Counted from the stretch's first letter, positions 5,245-14,767 are shown. The stretch is DNA of 46,302 nt from CANQBR01 sp964641395 (GCA_964641395.1 CAZXKQ010000013.1:1-46302); one strand, 5' to 3'. The notes: a model not told the origin generated them from the letters alone. Translations and numbers: made by a program.

Positions 5245-7653
5245 ATGGTTTTGCTGGAAGGCGTACTAAAGATGATCTTCGGCGACCCCAACCAAAAGGA
5301 ATTGAAGGGGATGCAGCCGCTGGTAGATAAGATTAACTCCTTGGAGAAAAAATACGAAAGCTTCAGCTCTGCCAACTTGGCGGCCCAGACCCAGGCCTTC
5401 AAGCTGCGCCTGCAGAAGGGAGAGACCCTGGAAGACCTGCTGCCGGAGGCCTTCGCAGTGGTGCGGGAGGCCTCTAAACGGGTCACCGGCCTGCGCCACT
5501 TCGACGTGCAGCTGATGGGGGGCATAGTGCTGCACCGGGGCAAGATAGCGGAGATGGCCACCGGCGAGGGCAAGACCCTGGTGGCCACCCTGCCGGTCTA
5601 CCTGAACGCCCTCACCGGCAAGGGGGTCCACGTGGTGACGGTCAACGACTACCTGGCCAAGCGGGACAGCGTAGACATGGGCCGCATCTACCAGTTCCTA
5701 GGGCTGAAGGTGGGGCTGATCACCCACGAGATGGACTTCCTCACCCGCAAGGCCGCCTACGCCGCCGACGTAACCTATGGCACCAACAACGAGTTCGGCT
5801 TCGACTACCTGCGGGACAACATGGTGGTCAGCGAGGATGAGATCGTACAGCGGGAGCTGAACTACTGCATCGTGGACGAGGTAGACTCCATCCTCATCGA
5901 CGAGGCCCGCACCCCCCTCATCATCTCCGGCCCCGGGGAGGCCTCTACGGACCTCTACCAAAAGCTGGCCCTAGTAGTGGGGCGGATGAAGGAGGGGGAG
6001 GACTACACCGTCGATGAGAAGCAGCGGCAGGTGGCTCCCACCGAGGCCGGGGTGGCCAAGGCGGAGAAGATGCTGGGCCTGAAGAACATGTACGACACCG
6101 CCCACGGAGTGGACTACGCCCACCAGATCATGTGCGCCTTGAAGGCCAAGGCCCTGATGCAGCGGGACAGGGACTACGTGGTGAAGGACGGGCAGATCAT
6201 CATCGTAGACGAGTTCACCGGCCGGCTGATGTTCGGCCGCCGCTTCTCCGAAGGCCTGCACCAGGCCATCGAGGCCAAGGAAGGGGTGAAGGTGCAGCGG
6301 GAGAGCCAGACCCTGGCCACCATCACCTTCCAGAACTACTTCAGGATGTACCAGAAGCTGGCGGGGATGACCGGCACCGCCAAGACGGAGGAGCAGGAGT
6401 TCCAAAAGATCTACAAGCTGGACGTGGTGGTGGTTCCCACCAACAAGCCTATGATCCGCACCGACTATCCGGACGTGATCTACAAGACCAGGCTGGCCAA
6501 GTACCGGGCCGCCAGCAAGGAGATAGAGGCCTGCCACCAGTCGGGGCGGCCGGTGCTGGTGGGCACCACCAGCATAGCCCAGTCAGAAGAGCTGAGCGCC
6601 ATGCTGAAGCGGCGGGGCATACCCCACAACGTCCTCAACGCCAAGTACCACGAAAAAGAGGCGGAGATCATCGCCAAGGCCGGCCAGTACGGGGCGGTGA
6701 CCATAGCCACCAACATGGCCGGCCGGGGCACGGACATCGTGCTGGGCCAGGGGGTGCCGGAACTAGGCGGCCTCCACATCCTAGGCACGGAGCGCCACGA
6801 AAGCCGCCGTATCGACAACCAGCTGCGGGGCCGCTGCGCCCGCCAGGGGGATCCAGGCTCCTCCCGCTTCTACCTCTCCCTGGAGGACGATCTGATGCGG
6901 CTCTTCGGCTCTGACAGCATCGCCAGCATCATGGACAAGCTGGGCATGGAGGACGACGAGCCTATTGAGCACAAGCTGGTCACCAAGTCCATCGAGAACG
7001 CCCAGAAGAAGGTGGAGGCCCGCAACTTCTCCATCCGCAAGCACGTCCTGGACTACGACGACGTGATGAACCAGCAGCGGGAGGTTATCTACACCGAGCG
7101 GAAGAAGATCCTGCGCCAGGAGGACCTCCACTCTACCATCTGGGAGATGGTGGAGAAGGTGGTGGCCCGCACCATGGCCATGTACGCCCCGCCGGAGGTC
7201 TACTCCGAGGACTGGGACATGCCGGCCCTGATCCACTACGCAGAGGACTTCTACGCCTACCATGGCCAGCTGCAGCTGGACTACCTGCAGAATCTCAGCC
7301 GGGACGAGCTGGAGGAGTACCTGTACAAGGTGGCGGAGGATAACTACAAGGAAAGGGAGGAGTCGGTAGGCTCCCCCCTGATGCGGGAGTTAGAGAACCT
7401 GGTAATGCTGAAGGTGGTGGACAACCACTGGATGGAGCACCTGGACGCCATGGACCTGCTGCGGGAAGGGGTGGGCCTGCGGGCCTACGGCCAGAAGGAT
7501 CCCCTGGTAGAGTACAAGTTTGAAGCCTACGATATGTTCGAGGCCATGATGGACGCCATCCAGGACGACGTAGTCCGCTACATCTACAGGGTCAACGTCA
7601 TCACCCGGCCCAGCTCCCCGGTGGGAGAAGAAAACGAAATACCCCAGGTCTAG
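5245..7653 (+). CDS. secA: Preprotein translocase ATPase SecA
   Basis: The motor that pushes unfolded preproteins through SecYEG at the cytoplasmic membrane. Visible motifs: Walker A GEGKT (107-111), Walker B DEVD (211-214) followed by SILIDEARTPLIISG, the preprotein-crosslinking region, motif VI region RRIDNQLRGRCARQGDPGSS, and the helical wing and scaffold. From ATG 5245 the protein has 802 residues; the Shine-Dalgarno GGGAGGAG ends just upstream. GTG 5242 or GTG 5218 are possible but less typical of the family N-terminus (LLEGVLKMIFGDP). The C-terminus ends ITRPSSPVGEENEIPQV and lacks the usual Cys/His zinc-binding tail (CxCxSG...CH). prfB follows closely, as in most Firmicutes. Confidence 0.97.
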   Translation: MVLLEGVLKMIFGDPNQKELKGMQPLVDKINSLEKKYESFSSANLAAQTQAFKLRLQKGETLEDLLPEAFAVVREASKRVTGLRHFDVQLMGGIVLHRGKIAEMATGEGKTLVATLPVYLNALTGKGVHVVTVNDYLAKRDSVDMGRIYQFLGLKVGLITHEMDFLTRKAAYAADVTYGTNNEFGFDYLRDNMVVSEDEIVQRELNYCIVDEVDSILIDEARTPLIISGPGEASTDLYQKLALVVGRMKEGEDYTVDEKQRQVAPTEAGVAKAEKMLGLKNMYDTAHGVDYAHQIMCALKAKALMQRDRDYVVKDGQIIIVDEFTGRLMFGRRFSEGLHQAIEAKEGVKVQRESQTLATITFQNYFRMYQKLAGMTGTAKTEEQEFQKIYKLDVVVVPTNKPMIRTDYPDVIYKTRLAKYRAASKEIEACHQSGRPVLVGTTSIAQSEELSAMLKRRGIPHNVLNAKYHEKEAEIIAKAGQYGAVTIATNMAGRGTDIVLGQGVPELGGLHILGTERHESRRIDNQLRGRCARQGDPGSSRFYLSLEDDLMRLFGSDSIASIMDKLGMEDDEPIEHKLVTKSIENAQKKVEARNFSIRKHVLDYDDVMNQQREVIYTERKKILRQEDLHSTIWEMVEKVVARTMAMYAPPEVYSEDWDMPALIHYAEDFYAYHGQLQLDYLQNLSRDELEEYLYKVAEDNYKEREESVGSPLMRELENLVMLKVVDNHWMEHLDAMDLLREGVGLRAYGQKDPLVEYKFEAYDMFEAMMDAIQDDVVRYIYRVNVITRPSSPVGEENEIPQV

Positions 7654-7685
7654 CAGCCGCTGCTAGCCGTAGGGAACAGTGAAAG

Positions 7686-8805
7686 GTGTTGAGAAAGTTG
7701 TTGCTAGAAGAATACCGGCCCGTCATCGCCGCCTTAGAGGCAAAACTAGAGGAAATGAGGGGGTCTCTTTGACATCGCCGGCAAAGGGGAGAGAATAGCG
7801 GAACTAGAGCACAAGATGGGCGCCCCCACCTTCTGGGATGAGCCAGAGGCGGCCCAGAAGATCACCCAGGACGTAGCCGCCCTGAAGGAAGAGGTGGAGG
7901 GCTTTGCCAAGTTAGAGGGCAGGGTGGCGGATCTGGCCACCCTGCGGGAGCTGGCAGAGGAGGAAGGGGACGACAGCCTGCTGCCGGAGATGGAAGAACT
8001 GTACGCCCAGGTGCAGGAGGCTGTGGAGCACCTAGAGCTAGGCCTGCTCCTCAGCGGCGAGTACGATGAGAACAACGCCATCCTCACCCTCCACGCCGGG
8101 GCGGGGGGCACCGAGGCCCAGGACTGGACCAGCATGCTGCTGCGGATGTTCTGCCGCTTTGCGGAAAAGCAGGGCTTCACCTTGGAGACCCTGGACCTGC
8201 TGCCGGGGGATGAGGCGGGGCTCAAGTCCGCCACCATCCAGGTCAACGGCTACCACGCCTACGGCTACCTGCGCTCGGAGAAGGGGGTGCACCGCCTGGT
8301 GCGCATCTCCCCCTTCGACGCCAACGCCCGCCGCCACACCTCCTTCGCCGCCTGCGACGTAATGCCTGAACTAGATGATACGGTCCATGTGGACATCAAC
8401 ATGGACGAGGTGCGGGTGGACACCTACCGCTCCAGCGGCGCCGGGGGCCAGCACGTCAACAAGACCTCCTCCGCCGTGCGGATGACCCACCTGCCTACCG
8501 GCATCGTGGTCCAGTGCCAGAACGAGCGCTCCCAGATCCAGAACCGGGAGAAGTGCCTGCAGATGCTGCGAGCCAAGCTCTACGCCCTGGAGAAGGCCAA
8601 GCAGGAAGCCATGGTCAGCGACCTGGCGGGGGAGTACCAGAACATCGAGTGGGGCAGCCAGATCCGTTCCTACGTCTTCCAGCCCTACACCCTGGTGAAG
8701 GATCACCGCACCGGCCACGAGACCGGCAACATCCAGGCGGTAATGGACGGGGACTTGATGGGCTTCGTGGAGAGCTACCTCCGCAGCCAGCAGAAGAAAC
8801 GCTAG
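7686..8805 (+). CDS. prfB: Peptide chain release factor 2, with programmed +1 frameshift
   Basis: RF2 terminates translation at UGA and UAA. The gene is in two frames. Frame one runs from about 7686 to an in-frame TGA at 7770; after a +1 slip at CTT-T the second frame runs from 7771 to 8805. The joined product is about 370 residues, the normal RF2 length, against 329 from the first downstream ATG (7816). The tripeptide anticodon SPF is present (ISPFDANARRHTSF) and the catalytic GGQ lies in SSGAGGQHVNKTSSAVR. The start is GTG 7686, TTG 7689 or TTG 7698; all give a plausible N-terminal helix (LEEYRPVIAALEAKLEEMRG). It follows secA by about 30 bases and is probably co-transcribed. Confidence 0.95.
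7758..7773 (+). other. RF2 programmed frameshift site
   Basis: The sequence AGGGGG TCT CTT TGA C is the autoregulatory cassette of prfB: an internal Shine-Dalgarno-like AGGGGG three bases upstream of the slippery CTT, followed by a UGA stop and C. When RF2 is scarce, the ribosome pauses at UGA and slips +1 to TTT-GAC. The sequence match is direct; the mechanism is established for the family. Confidence 0.95.
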
Positions 8806-8823
8806 GGAAGCTTAGGTGATGAG

Positions 8824-10917
8824 ATGAAAGACCGCTGCAAGCTGAGCCTGATCCTGTGCATAGTGGTGAGCCTGTGCTGCGCCCTCTACCTTAATTTTCA
8901 GCGTTACCAGGTAGAGAGGGCCAATAGGCAGGTGTCCCTGGCCGCCGAGTACGAAAACCTGCGCAAGCTGGCCGCCCTGGAAGGACGGCCGGAGGCGGAG
9001 GTGCTGGCCAGCTTCAAGGCAGCGGGCATCGACAGCCTGATGATCTTCGACACCACCCTGGAGCGGCTGGCTGCCAACGGGCAGATCAAGGCCATCAGCG
9101 GCACGGACCTGGCCCAGGCCGCCCTCCTAGGGGCGGAGCTAGGCCCCTTCCAGGCGGTCCTCAGCCAGGAGCAGCCCCAGAAGAACGCGGTCTACATCGC
9201 CCAGGGGGAGGATGCGGCTACCTTTGCCGATTTACAGGAGGACCTCGTCCTGCGCTACGGCCGGGAGCGGGTCAGCCTGGTGGCCGGCCGGCGGGACCTG
9301 CTGCGGGTCTTAGGCAGCACCGCCCTGGTGCCGGAGGACAAGTACGACGAACCCTTGGGCCTCTGGCAGGCGCCCTTGGGCCTGCCTAGGCGGGACATGC
9401 AGCGGGTGGCGGAGGCGGGCTTTTCCCTCCTCATCCGCCCCCAGAATTATACCGCCGTGAGGCAGGAACAGATAGACAGCATCTTCCGGCGGCTGGAGGG
9501 CAGCGGCGTAAAGGCGGCCGCCCTCATGCCCTGCGGGAAGGAAGTGGTAGGCTATCCGGACCAGGTGGCCTACCTAGGCAAGAAGTTAAAGGAGAGGGGC
9601 CTGCCCCTGGTGCTGCTAGAGCACTACACCCAGCTCCAGTTCGTGCCCATCGACGGCTACCGGGAGCTGGCAGAGGCGGTGGACTACCGGGTAGGCCGCT
9701 CCTACGTGATCGACGGCCTGGAGCAGAAGAAGCTGAGCGTGGCGGAGGCCCTGCGGCGCTGGGCCCTCACCGACGAAGAGCGGAACATCCGGGTCAACTA
9801 CATCCGCCCCTTCTTCCAGAGCAGGGAGGGCCGGCCGCTGCTGAGCATGAACCTGGACTATGTGAAGGCCATCAAGGCCTCGGTGCTGCAACGGGGCTAC
9901 AGCCTGGGGGCCATCGGCCTCTTCAGCGCCCCGGGGCAGGGCTACGCCCCCTACTTCCCCCCTCGCTGGACCTATGTGGTGCTGGCCTGGGGCATCCTGG
10001 CCGCCGCTTGGCTCTTGGCAGGGGAAATCTTCAAGGCGGCCTCTAAGTACCTGCTGCTGGGCCTGCTGGCCAGCGGCCTGCTGGTGAGCCTGCTCTTCTT
10101 CCTAGGCAGGGGCCTGGTGCTGCGCCAAGCCCTGGCCCTGCTGGCGGTCACCTCCTGGCCTGTCTTGGCCATGGCCCTCACCCTGAGGCTGTTAGACAGG
10201 CTGGGGAGAGGGGGGACGGCGGCGGCCCTGGGCCGGGCCTTCTGCCTGCTGGCCCTGGCGGTGGCAGTCTCCCTGGGAGGCGGCCTCTTCCTCTCCGCCC
10301 TGCTGGGGGACAGCCGCTTTTTCTTAGAACTGGATATCTACAGAGGGGTGAAGCTCACCTTCATTCTGCCGGTAGTAGGCTGCGGCCTCCTCTGCCTCAG
10401 CCACTACGATCTGCTCCATACGGCGGGGCGGGGCCTAGGCACCCTCTGCCGGCGGGTGCGGCAGCTCCTGTCCCAGCCCCTCACTTATAAATACGTCCTC
10501 CTGCTGGGAGTGCTGGCCTTCGTGGCCTACTACTTCGTAGGCCGCAGCGGCCACGGCGGCGGCGTACCGGTGCCGGCCCTGGAGCTGAAGATGCGCACCT
10601 TCTTAGAAGAGGTGATGTACGCCCGGCCCCGGGAGAAGGAGTTCCTCATCGGCCACCCCGCCTTCTTCTTGTTGGTTTACGCCGGCCTCAAGGGCTGGCC
10701 TAAGTGGGCTGTAAGCGCCCTGGGGGTGGCCGCCGTCATCGGCCAGGGCTCCTTGGCCCAGACCTTCTGCCACATGCGCACGCCGGTGATCATGACTATC
10801 TGGCGGGCCCTGGACGGCTACCTGCTGGGGGCGGCCCTAGGCTGCCTCCTGGTGCTGGCGGCCGCCCTGCTCCTGCCCCTCGCCGGCAGCTTATGGAGGA
10901 AGCTTCAGGATTCATGA
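8824..10917 (+). CDS. DUF5693-family polytopic membrane protein
   Basis: A 697-residue protein with an N-terminal anchor (about 7-24), an extracytoplasmic domain to about 375, and then many hydrophobic segments (about 380-695). The soluble part looks like a TIM-barrel-type fold with recurring beta-alpha units (for example SLMIFDTTLERLAANG and VVLLEHYTQLQF). It matches the DUF5693 family, which in Firmicutes typically sits directly ahead of csaB. The stop codon overlaps the csaB start (ATGA), so the two are translationally coupled. A role in surface-polymer or S-layer attachment is inferred from this partnership only; no catalytic motif was recognised. Confidence 0.75.
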   Translation: MKDRCKLSLILCIVVSLCCALYLNFQRYQVERANRQVSLAAEYENLRKLAALEGRPEAEVLASFKAAGIDSLMIFDTTLERLAANGQIKAISGTDLAQAALLGAELGPFQAVLSQEQPQKNAVYIAQGEDAATFADLQEDLVLRYGRERVSLVAGRRDLLRVLGSTALVPEDKYDEPLGLWQAPLGLPRRDMQRVAEAGFSLLIRPQNYTAVRQEQIDSIFRRLEGSGVKAAALMPCGKEVVGYPDQVAYLGKKLKERGLPLVLLEHYTQLQFVPIDGYRELAEAVDYRVGRSYVIDGLEQKKLSVAEALRRWALTDEERNIRVNYIRPFFQSREGRPLLSMNLDYVKAIKASVLQRGYSLGAIGLFSAPGQGYAPYFPPRWTYVVLAWGILAAAWLLAGEIFKAASKYLLLGLLASGLLVSLLFFLGRGLVLRQALALLAVTSWPVLAMALTLRLLDRLGRGGTAAALGRAFCLLALAVAVSLGGGLFLSALLGDSRFFLELDIYRGVKLTFILPVVGCGLLCLSHYDLLHTAGRGLGTLCRRVRQLLSQPLTYKYVLLLGVLAFVAYYFVGRSGHGGGVPVPALELKMRTFLEEVMYARPREKEFLIGHPAFFLLVYAGLKGWPKWAVSALGVAAVIGQGSLAQTFCHMRTPVIMTIWRALDGYLLGAALGCLLVLAAALLLPLAGSLWRKLQDS

Positions 10918-12005
10918 GCAAATTCGTTCTATCCGGCTACTATGGCTTTGCCAATGCCGGAGATGAGGCCATGCTGGCAGCCATCGTCAAGGCTCTGCGG
11001 GCCCGGGAAGGGGAGGCGGCCATCACCGTCATCTCCGGCAACCCCCAGGCCACCCGGGCCAGCTACCAGGTGGCCAGCATCCACCGCTTTAATTTCTTGA
11101 AAATAGCCTACGCCCTCCTCCGCTCCGACCTGCTGATCAGCGGCGGCGGCAGCCTGTTGCAAGACGTCACCAGCAGGCGCAGCCTCCTCTACTACCTCTT
11201 TATTTTGGCCCTGGGCCGGCTGCTGGGCCGCAGGGTGATGCTCTACGGCCAGGGGATAGGGCCCATTAGGTCCTCCTTTCTCCGCTCCCTCACCCGCCGG
11301 GTCCTGGCCAAGGCCGACGCCATCACCGTACGGGACCAGGACTCCTTCACAGAGCTGGAGCGCCTAGGGGTGGCCCCCTCCCTGGTGCAGGTCACCGCCG
11401 ATGCGGTGTTCACCCTGCCGAAGGAGGATGTGGCCTGGGGGAGCAGCCTCCTCCAACCCTTCGGGGTGAAGCCGGGAGAGCGGTTGCTGGGAGTCAGCGT
11501 CCGCCAGTGGCAGCAGGAGGAGACCTACCTGCGGACCATCGCCCGGGCGGTGGACATCCTGGCCTTTGAAGCAGGGGCCAGGGTGGTGCTGCTGCCCCTC
11601 CAGTACCCGGTGGACCTGGCGCCCTGCCGCCGCCTGAAGCAGCTGCTGTCGGTGCGCACCAAGAGCGTGATCTTGGACAGGGCCTGCAGCACGGAAGAAT
11701 TCCTGGCGGTGATAGGCAACTTCCACCTGCTGATTGCCATGCGCCTCCACGCCCTGATCTTCGCCGCCCTCATGGGCACCCCCTTCGTGGCGGTGGACTA
11801 CGACCCGAAGATCGAAGCCTTTGCCAAGCAGGTGGGAGGCTTTAGCGGCGGCAAGGTGGACCAGTTGGAGAGCGACATCCTCCTGGCGGCGGCAGGGGAG
11901 GCCCTGAAGCGGGGGGCTGCCAGCGAAGAGTTGGCGGCCAAGCTGCGGCTCAAGGCCATGGCCAACGCAGACCTGGCCTGCCAGCTGGTCCGCAGGGACG
12001 GGTAA
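10914..12005 (+). CDS. csaB: Polysaccharide pyruvyl transferase CsaB
   Basis: A 363-residue member of the polysaccharide pyruvyl transferase family. CsaB adds a pyruvate ketal to the cell-wall polymer that SLH-domain surface proteins bind. Visible family features: the N-terminus FVLSGYYGFANAGDEAMLAAI, the central segment SGGGSLLQDVTSRRSLLYYL, the segment GRRVMLYGQGIGPI, and the C-terminal half with IAMRLHALIFAALMGTPFVAVDYDPK. ATG 10914 overlaps the stop of the DUF5693 gene and has GGAGGA upstream; the reading frame stays open further upstream but that part lies inside the DUF5693 gene. Whether the acceptor here is a secondary polymer or another glycan is unknown for a diderm cell. Confidence 0.88.
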   Translation: MSKFVLSGYYGFANAGDEAMLAAIVKALRAREGEAAITVISGNPQATRASYQVASIHRFNFLKIAYALLRSDLLISGGGSLLQDVTSRRSLLYYLFILALGRLLGRRVMLYGQGIGPIRSSFLRSLTRRVLAKADAITVRDQDSFTELERLGVAPSLVQVTADAVFTLPKEDVAWGSSLLQPFGVKPGERLLGVSVRQWQQEETYLRTIARAVDILAFEAGARVVLLPLQYPVDLAPCRRLKQLLSVRTKSVILDRACSTEEFLAVIGNFHLLIAMRLHALIFAALMGTPFVAVDYDPKIEAFAKQVGGFSGGKVDQLESDILLAAAGEALKRGAASEELAAKLRLKAMANADLACQLVRRDG

Positions 12006-12051
12006 CAGGGAAGCCTAGAGATACTGTAGCAGGGAAAGGGGTTAAGCCACA

Positions 12052-12735
12052 GTGCTAGTTATGAACAACGTCAGCAAGGTCTACGGCCACAATACGGCCC
12101 TGGCCGACATCAACGTCCACATCCAGCCGGGGGAGTTCGTCTTCGTGGTGGGTCCCAGCGGGGCAGGGAAGAGCACCTTCATCAAGCTCTGCTTCCGGGA
12201 GGTTCTGCCTAGCAGCGGCAACATCTACATCAACGGCAGCGACATCCTGCAGCTGACCTCCAAGGAGATCCCCTTTATGCGGCGGCAGCTGGGCATCATC
12301 TTCCAGGACTACCGGCTGCTGCCGGACAGGACGGTGTACGAAAACGTAGCCTTCGCCATGGAGGTCATCGAGACCCCCCACCGGAAGATCAAGCGGCGGG
12401 TGCTGAACGTCCTGGACCTGGTAGGGCTGCGGCGGCGGGCTGACTCCTTCCCCTGGGAGCTGAGCGGCGGCGAGCAGCAGCGGATCGCCATCGCCCGGGC
12501 CATCGTCAACGACCCCCTGCTGGTCATCGCCGACGAGCCTACCGGCAACTTGGATCCAGAGACTAGCTGGGACATCATGGAGATATTCAAAGAGATCAAC
12601 GCCAGCGGCACCACCATCGTCATGGCCACCCACGATAAGGACATCGTGGACGGCATGGGCAAGCGGGTTATAGCCATAGAAAAGGGGCGGATCGTGAGAG
12701 ACGAGCAGCACGGGGGCTACGGGTATGAGCTTTAG
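12052..12735 (+). CDS. ftsE: Cell division ATP-binding protein FtsE
   Basis: A 227-residue ABC ATPase that powers the FtsEX complex at the divisome, controlling peptidoglycan hydrolases outside the membrane. Walker A GPSGAGKST (34-42), signature LSGGEQQR (137-144) and Walker B with Asp161-Glu162 are intact, and the H-loop is MATHD. The GTG at 12052 gives the family-typical N-terminus MLVMNNVSKVYG and has AAAGGGG about 10 bases upstream; the ATG at 12061 would cut the first strand. It overlaps ftsX by 11 bases, indicating coupled translation. Confidence 0.95.
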   Translation: MLVMNNVSKVYGHNTALADINVHIQPGEFVFVVGPSGAGKSTFIKLCFREVLPSSGNIYINGSDILQLTSKEIPFMRRQLGIIFQDYRLLPDRTVYENVAFAMEVIETPHRKIKRRVLNVLDLVGLRRRADSFPWELSGGEQQRIAIARAIVNDPLLVIADEPTGNLDPETSWDIMEIFKEINASGTTIVMATHDKDIVDGMGKRVIAIEKGRIVRDEQHGGYGYEL

Positions 12736-13612
12736 TACCAAGGAATACTTCGTCCGGGAAACCTATAAGAGCGTCCGCCGCAACGGCTTCATGAGCGTAG
12801 CCTGTATCTCTACGGTGGCCGTGGCACTGTTGATCCTGGGCCTCTTCCTCCTCCTCTCCCTCAACACTAACAACCTGGCCCACTACCTGGAGAGCCAGGT
12901 GCAGATCTCCGTCTACATGGAGGACGGCGCCAGCGAGCAGGAGCTCCAGACCACCGGCGCCGCCCTGGCCAAGCTGCCGGGGGTGGTGAAGGTGAGCGCC
13001 ATCAGCAGGGAGGAGGCGAAGAAGCGCTTTGAAGAGCGGCTGGGAGAACAGAAGCAGCTGTTGAACGCCTTGGGGGACAGCAACCCCTTCCCCGCCTCCT
13101 TCGACGTGCAGGTGGACAGCCCGGAGCGGATCAAGGAGCTGACTCCGGCCATCAGCGAGATGCCCAAGGTGGAGACGGCCAAGTTCGGCCGGGAGGTGGT
13201 GGAACAGCTCTTCTCCCTGGCCCGCATCCTGCGCTTCGGCGGCATCCTGCTGGTGCTCTTCTTGGCCATGGGCACCCTCTTCATCATCTCTAACACCATC
13301 AGGCTCACCGTCTTCGCCCGTCGCAAAGAGGTGACCATCATGAAATACGTAGGGGCCACCGACTGGTTCATCCGCTGGCCCTTCCTGCTGGAAGGCATGA
13401 CCCTGGGCTTTTTAGGCGCCCTGCTGGCCACCCTCATCCTGGACAGCCTCTACGAGGCCCTGCTGAGCAAGATCCACTCCACCCTGGCCTTCCTGCCTAT
13501 GCTGCCGGCCCTGCCCCTCCTCTACTACGTCACCGTCTTCCTCTTGCTGGCCGGCATCGGCATCGGCGCCCTGGGCAGCTACATATCCCTGCGCAAGTTC
13601 TTGCGGGTGTGA
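12725..13612 (+). CDS. ftsX: Cell division protein FtsX
   Basis: A 295-residue membrane partner of FtsE. It has one N-terminal membrane helix (about 22-46), a large extracytoplasmic loop (about 50-165) that would contact a hydrolase or activator, and three C-terminal helices (about 172-192, 220-242, 262-285). The cytoplasmic ARRKEVTIMKYVGATDWFIRWPF is the conserved coupling segment that touches FtsE. The gene overlaps ftsE and is followed 9 bases later by the M23 peptidase gene, its likely partner. Confidence 0.95.
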   Translation: MSFSTKEYFVRETYKSVRRNGFMSVACISTVAVALLILGLFLLLSLNTNNLAHYLESQVQISVYMEDGASEQELQTTGAALAKLPGVVKVSAISREEAKKRFEERLGEQKQLLNALGDSNPFPASFDVQVDSPERIKELTPAISEMPKVETAKFGREVVEQLFSLARILRFGGILLVLFLAMGTLFIISNTIRLTVFARRKEVTIMKYVGATDWFIRWPFLLEGMTLGFLGALLATLILDSLYEALLSKIHSTLAFLPMLPALPLLYYVTVFLLLAGIGIGALGSYISLRKFLRV

Positions 13613-13621
13613 GGTGGGGAG

Positions 13622-14767
13622 ATGAAGGTTAGGTGCAGGGGCCTGGCCGTCCTGCTCAGCTGCCTCCTGGCGCTGCCCCTCCTGGGGCCCCAGGCCTGGG
13701 CGGATGAGGCGGCGGACAAGCGGGCCCAGTTGGAACAGGTGAAGCAGCAGATGGCGGAGATGGCCCGCCAGAAGGAGGCGGCTAAGCGGGAGGCTGATGC
13801 CGCCAGCGGCGAGCTGGACCAGGTGATGGGCCAGCTGAACGAATTACACGGCAAGACCAGGGCCCTCACCAAGCAGCAGCAACAGCTGGAGGGGGAGATC
13901 GCCCACAAGGAAGAGGCCCTGGCCCAGAAGCGGGAAGAGCAGAAGCAGCGGCTGGCCATCTACAAGAAGCGGCTGCGGGACATCTACATCAACGGTTCCG
14001 TAAACTACTTAGACGTGCTCCTAGGGGCGAAGGACTTTAGCGACTTTTCCTCCCGCATGTACCTTCTGCAGAAGGTCATCGCCCAGGACATCGCCCTGAT
14101 GGAGGCCATGCAGCAGGCGGCCCAGGAGATCGCCCGCCAACAGGCGGCCCTCCAGGAGCAGCTGGACCAGGTGCAGGTCAACAAGCGGCAGCTAGCCCTG
14201 CAAGAGGCGGAGATCGAGACGGTGCGGGAGCGCCGGGCCCAGGTCCTCTACAAGGCGGAGGAGGCCAAGCACGCCAAGGAAGAAGAGTACGACCGGCTGC
14301 TGGCCATCTCTGAGAACATCGCCGCCATGTTGCGCAACTTGGAACAGGGGAAGCCTGCCTCCACCCCCGCTGCCGGGGGCACAGGCAAGTTTATGTGGCC
14401 CTGCACCGGGGAAATTACCAGTTACTACGGCTGGCGCACCCATCCCATCTCCGGCGTCACCAAGTACCACTCCGGCATGGACATAGCCGTGGACTACGGC
14501 ACCCCCATCCATGCGGCGGATTCCGGCACGGTAGTGTACAGCGGCTGGCTGGGAGGCTACGGCAACTGCGTCATGATCGACCATGGCCAGGGCCTGGTAA
14601 GCCTCTACGGCCACAACCAGAGCCTTAATGTGAACGAGGGCCAGTACGTGGCCAAGGGCACCGTCATCGCTTACGCCGGCAGCACCGGTTATTCCACCGG
14701 CCCCCACTGCCACTTCGAGGTGCGCCTCCACGGCGAAGTAACAGAACCTTTGAATTATCTGCCCTAA
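13622..14767 (+). CDS. Coiled-coil M23 (LytM) peptidoglycan hydrolase, EnvC/PcsB-like
   Basis: A 381-residue exported protein: signal peptide (cleavage after about QAWA, residue 27), two long coiled-coil stretches (about 30-110 and 150-235), a short Ser/Thr/Pro/Gly linker, and a C-terminal LytM domain (about 258-381). The zinc ligands are present: HSGMD (His283, Asp287) and HCH (His362, His364). EnvC of E. coli has lost these residues and only activates amidases; the intact set here suggests an active endopeptidase, more like a directly FtsEX-controlled hydrolase. Gene order ftsE-ftsX-M23 supports regulation by FtsX through the coiled coil. Confidence 0.9.
   Translation: MKVRCRGLAVLLSCLLALPLLGPQAWADEAADKRAQLEQVKQQMAEMARQKEAAKREADAASGELDQVMGQLNELHGKTRALTKQQQQLEGEIAHKEEALAQKREEQKQRLAIYKKRLRDIYINGSVNYLDVLLGAKDFSDFSSRMYLLQKVIAQDIALMEAMQQAAQEIARQQAALQEQLDQVQVNKRQLALQEAEIETVRERRAQVLYKAEEAKHAKEEEYDRLLAISENIAAMLRNLEQGKPASTPAAGGTGKFMWPCTGEITSYYGWRTHPISGVTKYHSGMDIAVDYGTPIHAADSGTVVYSGWLGGYGNCVMIDHGQGLVSLYGHNQSLNVNEGQYVAKGTVIAYAGSTGYSTGPHCHFEVRLHGEVTEPLNYLP

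Noticed and set aside
10704..10913. Extended N-terminus for CsaB
   Set aside because: The extra 70 codons lie entirely inside the DUF5693 gene and encode an Arg/Gly/Pro-rich shadow sequence unlike the family.
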